Below are positions 16,399 through 25,086 of a stretch of DNA of 64,000 nt, piece by piece. A program made the translations under genes and the position numbers. Each line of letters starts with the position of its first letter. Position 1 is the first letter of the stretch. Source of the DNA: Pontibacter pamirensis (GTDB lineage: Bacteria; Bacteroidota; Bacteroidia; Cytophagales; Hymenobacteraceae); assembly GCF_010015475.1 (NCBI RefSeq), contig NZ_SSNI01000005.1, forward strand, positions 1 to 64,000, written 5' to 3'. The notes beneath the pieces were generated by a model. That model did not search any database and was not told the DNA's origin. It saw nothing but the letters and a program-made list of their open reading frames with translations.

Positions 16399-17862
16399 TT
16401 AAACTTTGTTTGGAATGCGCTGCAGCGTGGCGAGCAGGAAGTCCCAGTACTTCTGCACAGAGCTTATCTGTACTTTTTCGTCAGGGGAGTGGGCGCCGCG
16501 AATGTTGGGGCCAAAAGATATCATTTCCATGCCTGGATAGTTTGCTCCCAGTATACCACACTCTAAACCAGCATGGCAGGCGTTTACATCCGGTTCCCCC
16601 TCAAACTTGGAGCGATACAGGTCGCGCATCAGTTGGATGATAGCGGCATCCGGTTTAGGCGTCCAGCCCGGATAGGAGCCACTTAACTCTACAGAAGCGC
16701 CTGCCAGTTCCAGTGCACTTTGTATAGCCTGCGCCAGGTCTGTTTTCTCACTGTCCACGGAACTGCGGGTAAGGCAGAGAATAGAGTAATTACCGTCCTT
16801 TACCAGTACACGGGCCACGTTATTTGATGTCTGCACCAGGCCCTCTATATCGGGGCTCATGCGATAGATACCATTTGGGCAGGCGTAGATGGCGCGCAGC
16901 AGTCTACTAGTAAAATCTTTTTTAACTACCTGGGCCGGAACTTCTGCTGCCTCTGCCAGCACCTGCAGCTTTGGATCTGTGGATTTATACTCCTGCTGCA
17001 GCACAGCAGCCTGTTCTTTCAAAAAAGCCTCAAAATTTGCTTTGTCTCCCTCTGCTACGGCAACGACGGCAACTGACTCCCGCGGGATAGCATTACGTAG
17101 ACCTCCGCCGTCAATGCTGCCCACACGCACATCAAACTGTGAAGTAGCTAGGTACAGCAAACGGTTCATCAGCTTGTTTGCGTTTCCCCGGCCAAGGATA
17201 ATATCCATGCCGGAGTGGCCGCCTGTGAGGCCTTTAGTGCTGAGCCTGTACCCTGCCATGCCTGCCGGAGTGCCTTCCTGCGCGTATGTTCCTGAGGCGG
17301 TAGTATCTACTCCGCCTGCGCAGCCGATGGTTAGTTCCCGGTCGTCTTCTGTGTCCAGGTTCAGGAGGATACTGGCGTTCAGTAAGCCACCTTTCATACC
17401 CAGGGCACCTGTCATCCCTGTTTCTTCGTCTACTGTGAACAGTGCTTCAATGGCTGGGTGTTGTATGTCTTTGGAGGCAAGAACAGTCATCATGGTTGCC
17501 ACGCCAATGCCATTGTCAGCGCCCAGCGTCGTGCCTTTTGCCTTTACCCAATCATCCTCCACATACATTTCTATTCCCTGCGTTTCGAAATCAAAGTCTG
17601 TGTCTGCATTTTTCTGGTGCACCATGTCCAAGTGACTTTGCATCGCCACTGTCTGCAGGTGTTCCATACCAGGTGTAGCAGGCTTTTTGATGATGACGTT
17701 GCCGGTTTCGTCTTCGTAGGTTTCCAGGCCAAGGCGCTGGCCAAAGGTCTTGATAAACTGAACTACGCGGGCTTCTTTTTTGGAGGGACGTGGTACAGCG
17801 TTTAAGTCAGCAAAGTTCTCCCAAAGTGCTTTGGGCTCGAGGTTGCGTATTTCTGAGCTCAT
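16399..17862 (-). CDS. pepD: Cytosol non-specific dipeptidase (aminoacyl-histidine dipeptidase)
   Basis: M20/M28-type zinc dipeptidase of 487 residues that cleaves Xaa-His and other dipeptides in the cytoplasm. Metal-site motifs are visible in order: QSHLDMVHQK, TTLGADNGIG, the Glu pair in FTVDEETGMTG, LLNLDTED, and a C-terminal CHAGLECG and GPNIRGAHSPDE with the last metal His. The frame extends ten residues further to 17892, but MSSEIRNLEPKALWENF at 17862 matches the usual PepD start. Divergent from the ROK kinase gene. Confidence 0.93.
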   Translation of the reverse strand: MSSEIRNLEPKALWENFADLNAVPRPSKKEARVVQFIKTFGQRLGLETYEDETGNVIIKKPATPGMEHLQTVAMQSHLDMVHQKNADTDFDFETQGIEMYVEDDWVKAKGTTLGADNGIGVATMMTVLASKDIQHPAIEALFTVDEETGMTGALGMKGGLLNASILLNLDTEDDRELTIGCAGGVDTTASGTYAQEGTPAGMAGYRLSTKGLTGGHSGMDIILGRGNANKLMNRLLYLATSQFDVRVGSIDGGGLRNAIPRESVAVVAVAEGDKANFEAFLKEQAAVLQQEYKSTDPKLQVLAEAAEVPAQVVKKDFTSRLLRAIYACPNGIYRMSPDIEGLVQTSNNVARVLVKDGNYSILCLTRSSVDSEKTDLAQAIQSALELAGASVELSGSYPGWTPKPDAAIIQLMRDLYRSKFEGEPDVNACHAGLECGILGANYPGMEMISFGPNIRGAHSPDEKVQISSVQKYWDFLLATLQRIPNKV

Positions 17863-18085
17863 TTTGTGATTTTTATTTGTTTTGCACGGCATCTGCCGCC
17901 GCTGCCATAAAGTTACACATTTCAGAAATAAATACGGGAGTAGCCTTTTGCTCCTGCTTTACAATAATGCTATCAACAAACAGCAGCTTCGCTAATGTTG
18001 CCTTGTACTTTTATAGGTGGTGGCGTGGGTGTATATTTAGGGCTTTACATGCATACACTATACTTCATTAGCGAAGAGAAGAACC

Positions 18086-18949
18086 ATGGCTGTACAAAAA
18101 AAAGTAGGTGTTGACATTGGTGGCACGCATATTACAGCAGCACTTGTTGATTTGGAGAAAGGCACTCTGCTGGCGGATAGCCTTATACGGGAGCACGTTG
18201 ATGCGAAGGGAAACAAGGCTGACATTATTCACAGCTGGGCACAGGGGATAAGAAACGTAACAGGAGGTAGTACGCCAGAAGAACTGCGGGTAGGCATCGC
18301 CATGCCAGGTCCTTTTGATTATGCCGAAGGTATTTCCCTGATGCAAAACCAGGATAAGTATGATGCGCTGTATGGCATAAATGTGAAGGAGCTATTAGCT
18401 GATGCACTGCAAATGCCACCTGCACATTTTCAGTTTATGAACGATGCTGCCTGCTTTTTACAAGGCGAGGCTTTCGGTGGGGCCGCAAAAGGAGCCGAAC
18501 GTGCAGTTGGCCTGACGCTGGGCACCGGATTAGGTTCAGCTTTTTACCGTGACGGAATGGCTGAAGATGCTGCACTCTGGCGTTCCCCTTTCAAAGAAGG
18601 AATTGCCGAAGACTACCTTAGCTCCAGGTGGTTCACGAAGCATTACTGTTCCCTCTCCGGAAATGAAGTCAGTAATGTGAAAAGCCTGGTAGAGCTTTTG
18701 CCGTCTGATGCGCTGGTGCAAACTGTATTCAATGAATTCGGGCAGCACTTAGCGCAGTTCCTGCTCCCTTACATGGAGCGAGAGAAACCAGAGGTAGTAG
18801 TGATAGGAGGGAACATCGCGCAGGCCCTGGACCTGTTTGAGCCTGCGCTACTGCAAACGCTTGTGTCACAAGGAATCACCGTTCCTGTAAAACAAGGGGA
18901 GTTAGGAGAAGAAGCAGCTTTAATTGGCGCAGCATGCCTTTGGAAGTAA
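18086..18949 (+). CDS. ROK-family sugar kinase (glucokinase-like)
   Basis: Cytoplasmic ATP-dependent hexose kinase of 287 residues. The N-terminal phosphate-binding motif VGVDIGGTHITAALVD and the second phosphate-binding motif VGLTLGTGLGSAFYRDG are typical of ROK proteins, and MNDAACFLQGE holds the catalytic Asp. The zinc-binding Cys cluster of many ROK proteins is not evident, so it is a shorter, zinc-less type. Adenosine-binding region EVVVIGGNIAQALDLF is near the end. Glucokinase is the likely activity, but other hexoses are possible. proB follows 67 bp downstream. Confidence 0.85.
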   Translation: MAVQKKVGVDIGGTHITAALVDLEKGTLLADSLIREHVDAKGNKADIIHSWAQGIRNVTGGSTPEELRVGIAMPGPFDYAEGISLMQNQDKYDALYGINVKELLADALQMPPAHFQFMNDAACFLQGEAFGGAAKGAERAVGLTLGTGLGSAFYRDGMAEDAALWRSPFKEGIAEDYLSSRWFTKHYCSLSGNEVSNVKSLVELLPSDALVQTVFNEFGQHLAQFLLPYMEREKPEVVVIGGNIAQALDLFEPALLQTLVSQGITVPVKQGELGEEAALIGAACLWK

Positions 18950-19016
18950 CCCTTCATGTGTAGAACTTCTCTGGACGAAATAAAATAATAAATACCTAAA
19001 ATATACATCCATAAAC

Positions 19017-20105
19017 ATGGCGCTGACCTATAACCGGATAGTAGTAAAGATTGGCTCAAACGTACTGACGCAGGACAACGGTATGCCGGACCTGGCACGG
19101 ATGCAGCACCTAGTAGAGCAGGTGTCCCAAATTAAAAGCCAGGGCAAGGAAGTCATTGTGGTGTCTTCGGGAGCAGTGGCATCAGGGCGCAGCCTGATAA
19201 AAGTATCCGAGAAAGCCGATGCAGTTGCTAGTCGGCAGTTGTTGGCTTCTATTGGGCAGGTAAAACTAATCAACACGTACTCTGAAATGTTTAGTCATTT
19301 CAAATTACTGTGCGCCCAGGTACTTGTTACGAAAGAAGATTTCCGCGACCGCCTGCATTACCTGAACATGCAGAGCTGCTTTAAAATCCTGCTGCAGAAC
19401 AACGTTATTCCTATCGTCAATGAGAACGACGTGATATCAGTTACCGAGCTGATGTTTACAGACAATGATGAGTTGGCCGGGCTTATCGCTTCTATGCTTG
19501 ATGCTGATGCTTTAATCATCCTTAGTAATGTGAACGGCATCTACAACGGCGATCCGAAAGATGAGAAATCAGAAGTTATCCGGGAGATTGCCTCCGGCAC
19601 CACTGGCTTTGCATCTTTTGTTTCCACGCAGCGGTCGCAGTTTGGGCGGGGCGGCATGATAACGAAGTGCCATATGGCACAGAAAGTGGCGCAATTGGGC
19701 ATCGCCGTGCACATAGCCAACGGTAAAACTGAGAACATCCTGCCCAAAGTGCTGAACGAGGAGGTGGTAAACACGCGCTTTATTCCAAAGAAAACAGCAT
19801 CGGGCAAGAAAAAGTGGATTGCCCATTCAGAACATTCTGCCAAGGGAAAAGTGCTGGTAAACGAAGGTGCCCACGCAGCCCTGACCTCCTCCAAAGCCAC
19901 CAGTTTGCTGCCCGTGGGCATCATCCAAATCATCGGTGACTTCCAGAAGGGCGATATCATTAAGCTGGTGGATGAACAGGAAAAGCCGATTGGCCTTGGA
20001 ATTGCGGAGTATGGCTCGGACAAAGCACTGGAGCGTGTAGGGCAGGTAAACCAAAAGCCCCTCGTGCATTACGATTATTTGTTTCTGACTCCTGAAACTT
20101 CTTAA
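19017..20105 (+). CDS. proB: Glutamate 5-kinase
   Basis: First enzyme of proline synthesis; phosphorylates glutamate to gamma-glutamyl phosphate. The 362-residue protein has the amino-acid-kinase domain (IVVKIGSNVLT, VVSSGAVASG, PIVNENDVIS with the substrate Asn/Asp, FGRGGMITK). A C-terminal PUA domain of about 90 residues (GKVLVNEGAHAAL to LVHYDYLFL) follows. The PUA domain is linked to proline feedback in E. coli ProB. The partner gene proA is not in this window, unlike the usual proBA pair. The ATG at 19017 follows an AT-rich gap after the sugar kinase. Confidence 0.95.
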   Translation: MALTYNRIVVKIGSNVLTQDNGMPDLARMQHLVEQVSQIKSQGKEVIVVSSGAVASGRSLIKVSEKADAVASRQLLASIGQVKLINTYSEMFSHFKLLCAQVLVTKEDFRDRLHYLNMQSCFKILLQNNVIPIVNENDVISVTELMFTDNDELAGLIASMLDADALIILSNVNGIYNGDPKDEKSEVIREIASGTTGFASFVSTQRSQFGRGGMITKCHMAQKVAQLGIAVHIANGKTENILPKVLNEEVVNTRFIPKKTASGKKKWIAHSEHSAKGKVLVNEGAHAALTSSKATSLLPVGIIQIIGDFQKGDIIKLVDEQEKPIGLGIAEYGSDKALERVGQVNQKPLVHYDYLFLTPETS

Positions 20106-20215
20106 GCATCAGGAGTATAGTGCTATGATGAAGGAGCCTGCAACTCCTTGGGTGAATCTGGTAATTTATATAGCAGGTATGGCGTTGTACCTTTATAACA
20201 ACGCTGGAAATGGTA

Positions 20216-21904
20216 TTACCTGGAATCTGAGGCACCGCTTTGTTGCGCTACAACATTCCGTTCCAAGCTATCCAAGCGCTGTTTAATGTTGTCGGCTGCC
20301 ATGGCAAAGGGCATGAGAATATCATCTGGTTCACTATTCCTTAGCCGGAATTCGCTTTTGGGATTTGTTGCGGTTACAATTATTTTCCCTTCATACCCTG
20401 AAGCCCGAAGTTTCTTTATCATGCTCCGGGAGAGCTCCACGTCCGGTACTGTGTTGATAATATAGTCAGTGTTCTGGTACGGGAGCCTGTCAAATATTTC
20501 CGGATCTTCCAAATCTCCGTATTCCACATACTTTCCCTGCTTTCGCAGGTTTTCTACCACCTGTGGGTCAAAATCAACGCCCATTGTCGTGATACTATGC
20601 TTGCTCAGGTTGTTGGCTATTGAATTTCCAAATCTTCCGAGACCAATCACAATGGCTTTAATAGGAGGCTGTTGTTCGGTTCCTATTTCACTCTCTCTGT
20701 ATGGGTTTTTTCGCTCAAACACCTGTAGCAAAGGAGCCATCCAGCTATACAGTATGTGGGAGTATAGAATCATATAAGTGGATAAGCCGATGGTAATAAG
20801 ACCAACCAGTGTGATTAAGCCAACAATCTCGGCGCTGATGTGGCCTACCTGATATCCCATGCCTGCAAAGATGAGGGAGAACTCACTGATTTGCGCCACC
20901 GTAAGCCCTGCCAGAAAGGAAGTTCTCTTCGTATAGCCCATCACGCCCATAATAACAAGTACAATGATGGGGTTTCCGATGAGTACAAAGAAGGAAAAAA
21001 TCAGTGCGGCCGGTACCTGCCCTCCTAAAGCAGAAAGGTCGAGTGTGGACCCGAGGTTGATAAAGAAAAACAGAAGAAGAAAATCCCGCAGGCTCACCAA
21101 CCTGCTGCTGATGGCTTCTCTGAATGGTGTTGAAGCAAGGCTTACACCTGCCAGAAACGCACCAACTTCGCTGCTGAAGCCCATGAGTTCACTTACAGAA
21201 GCTAAGAGTATGGCCCAGGCAATAGAGAACAACGTGAGCAGTTCCTGCGACCTTGCCAGAAACGCACTTGTCTTCGGGATAACCCACTTCATCAGCAGGA
21301 ATACAGCAACCCCCAGGATAGCACCGTTCAGGAAGGTAAGCGCAAAGTCCTGCAAAAGAGATTCTTCGCCACCTTTGCCTAAGGCAGAAAGTATAACCAT
21401 GACTAAAATCACCACCAAGTCCTGTACTATCAGAAAACCGATCGCTATCTGCCCGTGAAGGGAATCGATTTCTTTTTTATCTGTAAGTAGCTTTACGATG
21501 ATGATAGTACTGGAAAAGGTTAGGGCCACGGCAATATAAAGGCTTTGGAGAGCCGGAAAGCCCAGGGCCAATCCTATCACGTAACCTGCCGCTGAAGTAA
21601 ATACAACCTGCCCAAGCCCGGTAAGCAAAGCTACTCTACCGGTTGATTTTATAAGTTGAAGATCCAGTTTAAGGCCCACAATAAAGAGAAGTAGCGCAAT
21701 ACCGATTTCGGCGAGGAGGTGGATTTTATCTTCTGAATGTATGATGTTCAGCACAGATGGCCCTATGAAAATTCCCAGGGCAATAAACATCACAATAAGT
21801 GGTTGCCGGAGGAGTTGCCCTAAGCTTCCAGCAGCTGCAGCCAAGAACAGAATGACAGCAAACTCAAGAAAAGGGTCACTGGTAATATCTGCTAGCCAGT
21901 TCAT
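20216..21904 (-). CDS. KefB-type cation:proton antiporter with TrkA-N domain
   Basis: CPA2 monovalent cation/proton antiporter of 562 residues. About twelve hydrophobic segments (residues roughly 10-385) include GIALLLFIVGLKLDL, and a helix-rich cytoplasmic linker follows. The C-terminal TrkA-N domain begins KAIVIGLGRFGNSIANNL, the GxGxxG nucleotide-binding loop. It probably exports K+ or Na+ in exchange for protons, gated by NAD(H). Its start overlaps the stop of the universal stress protein by 4 bp (21901-21904), indicating translational coupling and possibly functional partnership under ionic or membrane stress. Confidence 0.92.
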   Translation of the reverse strand: MNWLADITSDPFLEFAVILFLAAAAGSLGQLLRQPLIVMFIALGIFIGPSVLNIIHSEDKIHLLAEIGIALLLFIVGLKLDLQLIKSTGRVALLTGLGQVVFTSAAGYVIGLALGFPALQSLYIAVALTFSSTIIIVKLLTDKKEIDSLHGQIAIGFLIVQDLVVILVMVILSALGKGGEESLLQDFALTFLNGAILGVAVFLLMKWVIPKTSAFLARSQELLTLFSIAWAILLASVSELMGFSSEVGAFLAGVSLASTPFREAISSRLVSLRDFLLLFFFINLGSTLDLSALGGQVPAALIFSFFVLIGNPIIVLVIMGVMGYTKRTSFLAGLTVAQISEFSLIFAGMGYQVGHISAEIVGLITLVGLITIGLSTYMILYSHILYSWMAPLLQVFERKNPYRESEIGTEQQPPIKAIVIGLGRFGNSIANNLSKHSITTMGVDFDPQVVENLRKQGKYVEYGDLEDPEIFDRLPYQNTDYIINTVPDVELSRSMIKKLRASGYEGKIIVTATNPKSEFRLRNSEPDDILMPFAMAADNIKQRLDSLERNVVAQQSGASDSR

Positions 21905-22728
21905 GACGGAAGAATGATTAAAGGTGAACTTGCATCATGCACGAGCTCATTGATAAAAAACTCCCTGAATAGGTGATCAGATAAAGCCCTGGAACCTCTC
22001 TGGGCCACTAGCACCCCATCTTCCTGCTCTATCATATAGGCTTTGACCAGCGCAAAAGGGTCATTGCCCTCAAAGAGGCGGCTTGTGACAGCGGCTTGTT
22101 CTGAAAAAGAATCTTCCAGTTTTGCCAGGTGATAGGTCGCCCTTTGCCGATCATCATCTTTTGTTAGTACAGAAATGAAAACCAAGGCTTTTATTTTCTG
22201 TCCCATCAGTTGTAGAATTTGCCGCAGGTGAGTGGAGCTGAACGCGTAGTGATAACTGACGGCAACATGTAAGGTCAGGTGCTTAAACTCATGTATCTTT
22301 TTAGGTATAGCTACAACAGGAGTAATGGTTTGCTCCAGAAGTTTCAGTATAGTGCTTCCAATAAAAATTCGCTTTAGTACCCCATTGCCTTTCAATCCGG
22401 CAAACAGCAGTTGCGTATGATGCTTCCTTACAAGCTTTTGGATGGCGGAGGTAAAGCTTGCTATGGAGATGTGCACCCTTTCAGGACGGATAGGCTTACC
22501 TGTAACATCCTCATAATCGCGTTGCAGCTTGTTAAAAGCTTCTGATCTGGAGCCGGCTTCTACCTGTTGCCTTACCTCCTGGTTTGCCATGGCAGGAATA
22601 TACGCAGCCTCCAAGTTATGAAGCAAATGAACGTCAGCTCCTGTCCATAGGCTCCACTGGTGGGCAACCCGGAGTGCCTGCCGGGCATAAGAAGAGAAGT
22701 CATAAAGAACTAAATAGCTATGTGTCAT
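21901..22728 (-). CDS. Tandem universal stress protein (UspA family)
   Basis: Cytoplasmic protein of 275 residues with two Usp domains. The first (about 1-140) starts SYLVLYDFSSYARQAL. The second (about 145-275) starts LTLHVAVSYHYAFS and ends SSPLIILPS. The ATP-binding loop G-2x-G-9x-G is only partly kept (GLKGNGVLKRIFIGSTI). The gene overlaps the antiporter gene by four bases, so it probably regulates or is coproduced with it. No FNR-like box was found upstream, unlike the stress gene at 41.7 kb. Confidence 0.85.
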   Translation of the reverse strand: MTHSYLVLYDFSSYARQALRVAHQWSLWTGADVHLLHNLEAAYIPAMANQEVRQQVEAGSRSEAFNKLQRDYEDVTGKPIRPERVHISIASFTSAIQKLVRKHHTQLLFAGLKGNGVLKRIFIGSTILKLLEQTITPVVAIPKKIHEFKHLTLHVAVSYHYAFSSTHLRQILQLMGQKIKALVFISVLTKDDDRQRATYHLAKLEDSFSEQAAVTSRLFEGNDPFALVKAYMIEQEDGVLVAQRGSRALSDHLFREFFINELVHDASSPLIILPS

Positions 22729-23205
22729 TGTGAAATATTTTTAGCAGGTCTTCATAAACCGATCTACAGATTATCTTTCATGCTGTGTGGCTGACAACCC
22801 CAGACTGACTGTCTTGCGTCCGCCCTTTGCAATGGCGTGCAATGGATATAGCGTGTGAGTAGACAGCGGGTGTTTGCTGATTTATATTATACGACGTGTT
22901 GCTAAATTTATATAATGATTAAATCTATTTATTCCTTACTTGGTGCTTCTGAATTTATAGCTTGTTCAAACTTTGTTTTTGACAGCGGAAATGCATGATC
23001 TTAGGTTCTTACAAAGCTATTTTTTGAGTGTAATAGCATTGCTATTACACTCAAAAAATAGCTAAAGTCAAGTGCTGAAAGCGCGCATTTGCAGCTCACA
23101 ATATATAATTTAAGCAGCAGCGCTCTTTTAATGCTATCAATGTATCAGACTTGAAGAGCTTTATCTAAAGAAAGAGCCTCCCAAAGAAGCTAGGTGGCTG
23201 AGCTA
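22729..23205. other. Gene-free region upstream of usp and downstream of moaE
   Basis: No gene is seen. The main structure is the 49-bp palindrome at 23015-23063. A second AT-rich stretch near 22880-22960 could hold the stress-protein promoter. No transposase remnant was recognised. Confidence 0.4.
23015..23063. repeat. Near-perfect 49-bp palindrome
   Basis: Two 24-bp arms (23015-23038 and 23040-23063) are exact reverse complements around a single T. The arms contain T6/A6 tracts. It lies 143 bp past the moaE stop, so it could act as the terminator of the minus-strand moa operon. The one-base spacer and perfect symmetry are also compatible with a dimer-binding or recombination site. Confidence 0.8.
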
Positions 23206-23622
23206 TCAGGGGTGTGCAGCCACCCAAACTTCACCATCTTCAAACACTTCTCTTTTCCAGATGGGAACGGTTTCTTTAAGGGTGTCGATGGTGTAGCGAC
23301 AGGCATCAAAAGCAGCAGCACGGTGGGCGGCCGCTACAGCAATTATTACCGGTACTTCGCCTACCTGTAGCACGCCGGTGCGGTGATGGATGAGGAGTTT
23401 CTGAACAGGCCACTTCTCTAAAGCCTGCTCAGCAATCTTCTGCATTTCGTTCAGGGCCATTTGCCTATATGCCTCAAACTCGAGGCGTGTCACTTCCTTG
23501 CCTTTCGTAGCGTTTCGTACAGTGCCAATAAATACATCAATGCCGCCGCAATCCGGCGACATTACCCAATCGATACAGGAGGAAATGTCTAAGGGTTTAT
23601 CTGAAATCTGGATATCAATCAT
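23206..23622 (-). CDS. moaE: Molybdopterin synthase catalytic subunit
   Basis: Large subunit of molybdopterin synthase, which inserts two sulfurs into precursor Z (cPMP). The 138-residue protein shows the MoaE pattern: GGIDVFIGTVRNATKGKEV, LEFEAYRQMA, IHHRTGVLQVGEVPVIIAVAAAHR and PIWKREVFEDGEVWV, which contains the conserved active-site Lys. It follows moaD by 11 bp on the same strand and works with it as a heterotetramer. The product is needed for the molybdenum hydroxylase at 52.2-54.8 kb. Confidence 0.94.
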   Translation of the reverse strand: MIDIQISDKPLDISSCIDWVMSPDCGGIDVFIGTVRNATKGKEVTRLEFEAYRQMALNEMQKIAEQALEKWPVQKLLIHHRTGVLQVGEVPVIIAVAAAHRAAAFDACRYTIDTLKETVPIWKREVFEDGEVWVAAHP

Positions 23623-23633
23623 GTGCTGCTTTG

Positions 23634-23876
23634 TTAACCGCCGCTAACAGGTGGAATAATGGCAATTTCATCGCGTTGCTGCAGGGCGTTGTCGGCTACG
23701 GCATACTCGTTGTTTACGGCAATCATAAAAGAAGCCAGCTTTGCCAGGCGTGGATATTGCTCCTCCAGTTCTGCACGCAGTTCACCCACTGTGGCGTCGC
23801 TTGTTAGTTCTACCTCAACCGTTGAGCCTCCTACAATCTCTTTTGCTATTCCGAATGCTAAAACATTTACCTTCAT
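23634..23876 (-). CDS. moaD: Molybdopterin synthase sulfur carrier subunit
   Basis: Ubiquitin-like sulfur carrier of 80 residues. It ends in the diagnostic PPVSGG, whose terminal Gly-Gly is thiocarboxylated. VNVLAFGIAKEIVGGSTVEVE and the hydrophobic AVNNEYAV strand fit the beta-grasp fold. Directly upstream of moaE in the same transcription unit and 15 bp after the TSUP permease gene. Confidence 0.93.
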   Translation of the reverse strand: MKVNVLAFGIAKEIVGGSTVEVELTSDATVGELRAELEEQYPRLAKLASFMIAVNNEYAVADNALQQRDEIAIIPPVSGG

Positions 23877-23891
23877 CTTCGATGCTTAAAT

Positions 23892-24647
23892 TCAACTCAA
23901 ATGTTTATATAATACTTCGATACCCGCTACAAAAATAAGAATAGCTGTCATACGTCTTATTACGAGCGGGTTAAACTTCTTTATAGCCATACGAGAACCA
24001 AGCTGTCCCCCGGCAAATACTGCCACACATAAAAACAAGATGAGGCTGTAATTTAAGGTGGAAGGCAATTGCGTCAGCTGGCCTGCTATACCTGAAATAG
24101 AGTTCACCAGTATAAAAACGCTGGCTGTCGCTGCAATGCGCTTAGGGGTGTCCCAGCCACTCAGGTTCAGGAGAGGAGACAGGAAAATGCCCCCGCCAAT
24201 GCCAATCATCCCAGACAAAAAGCCGATGCTGCCGCCCAAAGCGCCGTCCCGTGCATAGCTTGTATTTCTTTGTTTCTTGCTTTCATGCGTCTCCTGAGGT
24301 CGTTTCCTGAACCACAGCAAAGCTGCCGCGGTAAGCAAGCTACAGCCGAGCAGCACATAAAAAGTATGCTGTTCGATGCGTAGCATCGCACCTGCAAACG
24401 CCATCGGAATACTGGCAATGGCTAGCGGAACAATCTTTCGCCAGTTCACCTGCTTGTTCTTGATAAAGAGAATGGTGCCACCTGTTACAACTACTACGTT
24501 GCATAGCAGAGCAATCAGCCGGAGTTCTTTAAAAGGCAAGCCATAGAGAGCTAGTATGGCCAGATAACTGGAACCGCCGCCAAAGCCAACAGAAGCATAT
24601 ACAAAGGCAATGACAAAGAAAAAGAGCATGAGCTCCCAATGCAGCAT
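23892..24647 (-). CDS. TSUP (TauE/SafE) family membrane permease
   Basis: Membrane protein of 251 residues with seven to eight hydrophobic segments and the family's repeated glycine-rich motif: VYASVGFGGGSSYLAIL in the first half, IGFLSGMIGIGGGIFLSPLLNLSG in the second. The family moves sulfur-containing or organic anions across the inner membrane. It is the first gene of a minus-strand unit with moaD and moaE. That placement hints at sulfur or oxyanion supply for the cofactor, but transport of molybdate or a sulfur species is only a guess. Confidence 0.87.
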   Translation of the reverse strand: MLHWELMLFFFVIAFVYASVGFGGGSSYLAILALYGLPFKELRLIALLCNVVVVTGGTILFIKNKQVNWRKIVPLAIASIPMAFAGAMLRIEQHTFYVLLGCSLLTAAALLWFRKRPQETHESKKQRNTSYARDGALGGSIGFLSGMIGIGGGIFLSPLLNLSGWDTPKRIAATASVFILVNSISGIAGQLTQLPSTLNYSLILFLCVAVFAGGQLGSRMAIKKFNPLVIRRMTAILIFVAGIEVLYKHLS

Positions 24648-25086
24648 TACTGTTTCTTTAATGTAAAAGGCGGTTTACGGCCCGTGTCTCAGGTTGAAGA
24701 CTTTAAATTAATCAACAGGCGTCTCATTCGCCAAAGACTGGCGAAATGTTTTGCTGAATACTTCATTTATTATTTGGTGCTGCGCATATATGGTGAGTGG
24801 ATTTTTTTGCTTAGTCACTCATACATGTTATGTAAAACCTTATTTAATTGACTTTAGTCCCAGCGGGACGACCTGTTGATAGCCTTCTAATCTATAAGCA
24901 CCTCTAGCTCCAGCGGAGCGGTTTGTTTGGGTCATATTTACAGGTCGCTCCGCTGGGACTAAAAAAGAATCTAATTTTTTTTTATCAACAGGTCGTCCCG
25001 CTGGGACTAAAGACGCAGTATATGGGATGAGGGAATAAATCATTTATTTATTCAGTTATTTAAAACTGATTTTATCTTGGGAAACA
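24648..25086. other. Gene-free region carrying REP-like repeats
   Basis: No gene is seen. The right half is filled by nested inverted repeats listed at 24853-25011. The left part contains a small inverted motif (cgccaaagactggcg, 24729-24743) and is otherwise plain AT-rich DNA. Confidence 0.5.
24853..25011. repeat. REP-like nested inverted repeats, family A
   Basis: The outer arms 24853-24880 and 24984-25011 are perfect 28-bp reverse complements built on the core AGTCCCAGCGGGACGACCTG. Two inner, diverged copies (about 24904-24927 and 24940-24960) use the variant core CTCCAGCGGAGCG. Each unit has its own small stem (GTCCC-AGC-GGGAC). The same family recurs at 38425-38529 and as a fragment at 41499-41515. 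This resembles repetitive extragenic palindromes; no REP-associated transposase is in the window. Confidence 0.85.

Noticed and set aside
20106..20215. proA downstream of proB
   Set aside because: Only 110 bp lie between proB and the convergent antiporter gene; no proA sequence is present in the window.
24853..25011. CRISPR array, because of regularly placed similar units
   Set aside because: The units are inverted rather than direct, there are only a few, spacers are unequal, and no cas gene is present.
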